DNA from: Sthenelais limicola
Lineage: Eukaryota; Annelida; Polychaeta; Phyllodocida; Sigalionidae
Reading direction: 5' to 3'
Assembly: GCA_942159475.1 (NCBI GenBank)
Contig: OW804098.1
Span: forward strand, 78,795,178 to 78,859,177
DNA length: 64,000 nucleotides
Below, piece after piece: positions 60,221 through 64,000 of the stretch (its first letter is position 1; each line of letters opens with the position of its first letter). The notes under the pieces were generated by a model that worked only from the letters and a program-made list of their open reading frames with translations, did no database searches and was not told where the DNA came from. Position numbers and translations under genes: made by a program.

Positions 60221-60480
60221 TGCCTCATTCTTCCAATGGATAATTTGCCGTTTCATTAGGGTCAAAAGCCATATCGACACCTAAATGAAGGATATGAGAA
60301 AAAACCCACAAATGATCTGTCATATATATATAGGCCAACATCATTTTCGTGTTTGTAGTTTTCCGAATACGTATGAGTACTTTGTTTGTCTCTCAAAAAT
60401 GATGTCTTTCACACAGAGCTCATTACAATGTCTAGATTGGGAAGTGAGCGTCTAAGATAGAGTGACCATAGAATGAGCCC

Positions 60481-64000
<3,520 letters not shown>

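Overview
This is AT-rich animal nuclear DNA. It holds split genes with GT-AG introns, many decayed transposable elements and microsatellites, and no operons or ribosome-binding sites. The gene content (a Kelch-repeat gene, a secreted EGF/ShKT/PAN mosaic gene and a PHTF orthologue) together with the repeat style suggests an invertebrate bilaterian, perhaps a lophotrochozoan such as a mollusc or brachiopod, or a non-vertebrate deuterostome. The species cannot be fixed from the sequence. All coordinates come from hand translation and splice-site reading; no database search was run.

Three convincing protein-coding loci are present, all on the minus strand. (1) At 15594-19885 there is a Kelch-repeat gene with five exons and a 367-residue open product; no BTB or BACK exon is visible in the window. 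(2) At 30729-41034 there is a mosaic secreted-type gene of ten recognised exons. Its domain order is EGFx4, ShKT, EGFx4, PAN, PAN, then a Pro/Thr-rich tail. Every recognised internal junction is phase 1, and the 5' end (signal peptide) was not found with confidence. (3) At 60481-63749 lie the last five exons of a PHTF-family membrane protein, all phase 0; the gene continues past the right edge.

Most of the rest is repeat-derived. At 3.37-6.25 kb an inverted-repeat unit encloses a scatter of about 15 short motifs built on TACCGGGTATCCC, in both orientations. At 11.09-11.47 kb is a MITE. At 8.6 and 12.9 kb are tRNA-derived sequences. LINE fragments lie at 13.6, 26.7, 27.1-28.4 and 51.3 kb. At 33.48-37.31 kb a 3.8-kb element with 44-bp terminal inverted repeats sits inside an intron of the mosaic gene, 26 bp from a splice donor, and carries retroelement RT/RNase H debris. 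A family of hairpin repeats recurs at least seven times across the window. A foldback MITE lies in the last PHTF intron.

Long stretches (20.7-26.5, 28.9-30.3, 42-46.9, 52-60 kb) hold no gene that I can support. The open frames there are short, AT-rich and without recognisable domains.
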